Assembly: GCF_003732425.1 (NCBI RefSeq) | Contig: NZ_MOBX01000013.1 | Coordinates: 186,001-250,000, forward strand | DNA length: 64,000 nucleotides | Source: Pseudomonas fluorescens | GTDB lineage: Bacteria > Pseudomonadota > Gammaproteobacteria > Pseudomonadales > Pseudomonadaceae | Reading direction: 5' to 3' | Shown: in pieces, positions 61,325-64,000 of the stretch | Layout: every line of letters starts with the position of its first letter | How positions within the stretch are numbered: position 1 is the first letter of the stretch | Notes under the pieces: generated by a model | Seen by the model: only the letters and a program-made list of their open reading frames with translations | Told to the model about the DNA's origin: nothing | Database searches by the model: none | Translations under genes and position numbers: made by a program

Positions 61325-62224
61325 CTAGGGCGCAATGGCTTCGGCTCCAAACGCCGCTATAGCGAAGTCGAGAAAACTGCGCAATTTTGGCGTCAACCTG
61401 CGATCAGGTGCATACAACACATGCAGGGGGCGACTTGGAGGTGGGTAGTCGGGCAGTAAAGCAACCAGCTCACCTTCCTTTAGTGATTGGCGAACCAATT
61501 CCTCCGGCTGCAGCAATATGCCCAGGCCGGCCAATGCGGCACACAACAGCGGTTCCCCGTGGTCAGCCATGAAGCGGCTGCCAACCGGAACAACCACCGT
61601 TCCTTCCGGGCCATTGAATGTCCAGTGTGTACGTAATTCCGTGTGCGAGAAACCCAGGCATTCATGGTCCTGAAGGTCCCACGGTGTTTCGATCGCTGGC
61701 TTGCCTTGCAGATAAGAAGGTGCAGCGCACAGCACAAGTTTATAGGGCGCCAGTTCCCTGGCAACCAGCCCGCTGTCAGCCAATTGCCCGACCCTGAATA
61801 CCACGTCGAAACCTTCATCGATGAGGTCAATCGCGCGGTTGGCGAGGCTCAACTCGATGCTCACCAATGGATTGGCTTCCATGAACTCAGGCAGTCGCGG
61901 CGCAAGAGACTGCATGCCGAAACTGACGGGCGCGTTGATCCTCAAGCGCCCGCTGGGCAAAGCCTGAGTGTGCGCGGCCAGGTTCTCAGCCGACTCCACT
62001 TCCGCAAGAATGAATTTGGAACGCTCGTAGAATTCACGCCCGAAGTCCGTCAGGCTCTGTCGTCGAGTCGTGCGATTGAGCAGGCGTACGCCCAAGTGTT
62101 GCTCCAAATGATGGACATGTTTGCCAATCAGTTGCGCCGACATTTGCAACGCGTCACCGGCGGCACTGAAAGATCCCATTTCCACGGCTTTAACAAACGC
62201 CGCCATGCTGCTCAGACGATCCAT
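61325..62224 (-). CDS. LysR-family transcriptional regulator
   Basis: 299 residues from the ATG at 62224; a TTG three codons up is an alternative. The helix-turn-helix FSAAGDALQMSAQLIGKHVHHLE covers about residues 20-42, followed by the usual effector domain. It diverges from an alpha/beta hydrolase gene across about 130 bases and lies upstream of the SDR gene on the same strand. Either could be its target. Confidence 0.88.
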   Translation of the reverse strand: MDRLSSMAAFVKAVEMGSFSAAGDALQMSAQLIGKHVHHLEQHLGVRLLNRTTRRQSLTDFGREFYERSKFILAEVESAENLAAHTQALPSGRLRINAPVSFGMQSLAPRLPEFMEANPLVSIELSLANRAIDLIDEGFDVVFRVGQLADSGLVARELAPYKLVLCAAPSYLQGKPAIETPWDLQDHECLGFSHTELRTHWTFNGPEGTVVVPVGSRFMADHGEPLLCAALAGLGILLQPEELVRQSLKEGELVALLPDYPPPSRPLHVLYAPDRRLTPKLRSFLDFAIAAFGAEAIAP

Positions 62225-62357
62225 TCCCAACAATCCGTTTCTAATGTTCGGGCATTTTGAGTATTTATTTCCCTACTGTCCAAGGCCTATCGTGGTGTTG
62301 CAGCGAATCGCTGCGCCTGGCGAGGCATTCGCCTGTTCAGACACGACTTTTAAAGAC

Positions 62358-63323
62358 ATGGGAAGGACTGTGAAATACCCGCTGAAAAATCAATCGCTCT
62401 CCGAAATACTCGGCGAAGACTTTTACTTTCCGCACGAAATCATTGGCCAGCCGTTCCGCGCTGCGGACTTTGAAGATCTGAAAATCAGCAGCTTCACCAC
62501 AGGCGACGGTGTGAGCCTGGCGTACTGGGAAGCCGGAAGCGGTCAGCCGTTGATCTTCATTCCCGGCTGGTCTGCGAACGGCGCAATGTATTTCCACCTC
62601 ATGCAAATCCTGAGCAAGCATTATCACGTTTACGTGCTCGATGTCCGCAACCAGGGGCTTTCGGAGAAGACCGTAAAAGGTAATCGCATCTCGCGTTACG
62701 CCATGGATGTGAAGGAATTTGCGCAGCATCTGGATCTGCCCCAAGCGCACTATTGCGGTTGGTCCATGGGGGCCTCGATCATGTGGGCTTATATTGATCT
62801 TTTCGGCACACAAGGCATCCGTACCCTTAGCATCATTGACCAATCCCCCTCAATCTACTGCCACGCTGACTGGACGGAACAGCAGCGACTGGAGGCCGGC
62901 GCATTCACCACATCGCCTGAACGCATGATCGCTTCCTACGTCAACATGACGCCCACCAACCAGTTGGTTTCTGGCAGCCGGGTTGTCGAGCGCTCGATGG
63001 CGCTCGACTCCCCTTACTTTCACAATGTGATTAGCCTCGTACAGGCCGTGGTGAAAGACGACATGGCGTTCACTGGCCTGGTACTTTTCGATCACGCTAC
63101 CAACGATTGGCGCGATGTCATTCAAAGCAAGATTGACGTTCCGACGGCGATTTTTTCCGGCGAATACAGCGACTGGCTGGAAAGTCAGCGATGGATGCAC
63201 GCCGTAATCCCGGACTCAGTTCTGCATGTCTACAGCAAGGCGGACCAGGGCGATCACTTCCTGGCATTTAAGCACCCGGAAAAGTTTGCGGCAGATCTGC
63301 ACAGATTCTTGCAACGGTCGTAA
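62358..63323 (+). CDS. Alpha/beta-fold hydrolase
   Basis: 321 residues. The nucleophile elbow is GWSMGA (Ser in G-x-S-x-G), the oxyanion segment is IFIPGWSANG and the catalytic His is in GDHFLAFKHPE near the C-terminus. This fits esterases, lactonases or meta-cleavage-product hydrolases. The first 38 or so residues (MGRTVKYPLKNQSLSEILG) are an N-terminal addition before the core fold. A LysR gene diverges from it. The start at 62358 is preferred over more upstream frame extension, which overlaps the LysR gene. Substrate unknown. Confidence 0.83.
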   Translation: MGRTVKYPLKNQSLSEILGEDFYFPHEIIGQPFRAADFEDLKISSFTTGDGVSLAYWEAGSGQPLIFIPGWSANGAMYFHLMQILSKHYHVYVLDVRNQGLSEKTVKGNRISRYAMDVKEFAQHLDLPQAHYCGWSMGASIMWAYIDLFGTQGIRTLSIIDQSPSIYCHADWTEQQRLEAGAFTTSPERMIASYVNMTPTNQLVSGSRVVERSMALDSPYFHNVISLVQAVVKDDMAFTGLVLFDHATNDWRDVIQSKIDVPTAIFSGEYSDWLESQRWMHAVIPDSVLHVYSKADQGDHFLAFKHPEKFAADLHRFLQRS

Positions 63324-63395
63324 TTGATACAGGCTCCTTTTGCCCGGCTGAATGCTCCCCCTTGTTGTCAGTCGGGATTTTTTGCTGAACCTGTT

Positions 63396-64000
63396 CTAGC
63401 GCTCCCATTGCGGGTGAGCGAAACGCTCAGCCAGAAAGTTGATCAACACGCGGACTTTGGTCGCCAGATGCTTGCGCGTGGGATAGACCACATAGATGCC
63501 CAGTTCGACCGATTGATACGCCGGCAGAATCTCAACCAGATCCCCCTTGCGCAGGTCTTCGGCCACCATGAAACTGGGCTGCAGGGCGATTCCACCGCCT
63601 GCCAGTGCAATGCTGCGACAGGTATCGCCATTATTGCAGCGCACGCTTGAGCGTGTACGCACAGTCTCGCTTCCGTCAGGCCCTTCGAACTGCCACTCGT
63701 TGCCGCTGGCAAAGTTGGTGTAGGCGATCACGCCATGCTCAGTCAGGTCAGACAGCGAGCGAATCTCAGGGTGATTGGCCAGGTACTCGGGCGAAGCGCA
63801 CAAGCACATTCGCGTACCCGCCAGACGTCGCCCCACCAGAGAAGAACTTTCCATCCGCGCAATGCGAACGGCGGCATCAAAGCCCTCCTCCACCAGATCC
63901 ACCAACCGGTCATTCAGGCTGATATCCAGTTCCACGTTGGGGTAAACCTTCATGAAGTCTGCCCACACCGGAGCCAAGTGCAGCACCCCGAAACTGACCG
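63396..64000 (-). CDS. LysR-family regulator, truncated by the window edge
   Basis: About 200 C-terminal residues of a LysR protein. The frame runs off the window at 64000, still open (VSFG then LHLAPVWADFMKVYP). The visible part is the effector-binding domain: NVELDISLNDRLVDLVEEGF, SVRCNNGDTCRSIALAGGGI, and the terminal VRVLINFLAERFAHP. The helix-turn-helix lies beyond the window. It converges on the hydrolase gene. Confidence 0.88.
   Translation of the reverse strand, partial: VSFGVLHLAPVWADFMKVYPNVELDISLNDRLVDLVEEGFDAAVRIARMESSSLVGRRLAGTRMCLCASPEYLANHPEIRSLSDLTEHGVIAYTNFASGNEWQFEGPDGSETVRTRSSVRCNNGDTCRSIALAGGGIALQPSFMVAEDLRKGDLVEILPAYQSVELGIYVVYPTRKHLATKVRVLINFLAERFAHPQWER

Overview
The window looks like chromosomal DNA of a fluorescent-group Pseudomonas. 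The evidence is the high GC, the dense LysR-regulated catabolic modules, a REP doublet carrying the GTGGGAGCGAGC core usual in this group, an XylAFGH/XylR xylose operon of the Pseudomonas type, and Ben/Nah/Cat proteins that read like Pseudomonas family members. Species assignment is inference. I saw no rRNA, tRNA, CRISPR array or complete insertion sequence.

Layout. 0.35-9.99 kb: LysR with a divergent drug-type MFS carrier; a quinate/shikimate-like unit (type II dehydroquinase variant, MHS carrier, divergent LysR); a nucleobase permease plus deaminase with divergent LysR; a Tat-exported SMP-30-like protein. 10-16.6 kb: a class V aminotransferase, a decayed Rieske oxygenase, MFS and EamA carriers, and an Old Yellow Enzyme. 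16.8-23.3 kb: a three-gene periplasmic molybdenum hydroxylase (catalytic subunit, 2Fe-2S subunit, triheme cytochrome c), then an MFS carrier and a LysR. 23.3-30 kb: xylA-xylF-xylG-xylH divergent from xylR, with a REP doublet between xylF and xylG. 30-32.8 kb: a P-loop kinase, a split YeeE/YedE pair and an ArsO-like flavoprotein.

33-40 kb is an accessory stretch, visibly richer in AT in its second half. It starts beside a probable IS3 transposase remnant and holds an unfamiliar cassette: an outer-membrane-type lipoprotein, a 111-residue soluble protein and a 952-residue patatin with a multi-helix membrane insert. A frameshifted fragment of a second, different patatin and a 182-residue membrane-anchored protein follow. 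This is the best candidate for an undescribed system. A MarR/TetR-flanked tripartite efflux operon (OMF, HlyD, MFS) follows at 39.5-45.2 kb.

45.2-57.1 kb is an aromatic funnel. BenABCD (benzoate to catechol) has a textbook XylS/BenR double site, TGCA-N6-GGATA twice at 21-bp spacing, and an AraC/XylS-type regulator gene sits downstream. Next to it is a NahR-regulated set: salicylate hydroxylase, catechol 1,2-dioxygenase, aryl alcohol dehydrogenase and an NahF-type aldehyde dehydrogenase. Together they could take benzyl or salicyl alcohols through benzoate or salicylate to catechol and on to cis,cis-muconate. The later ortho-cleavage genes (catB, catC) are not in the window.

57.1-64 kb holds small redox and detoxification genes (tautomerase, ABM monooxygenase-like protein, nitroreductase, SDR, alpha/beta hydrolase) with three more LysR genes, the last cut by the window edge. 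The window holds eight LysR genes in all.
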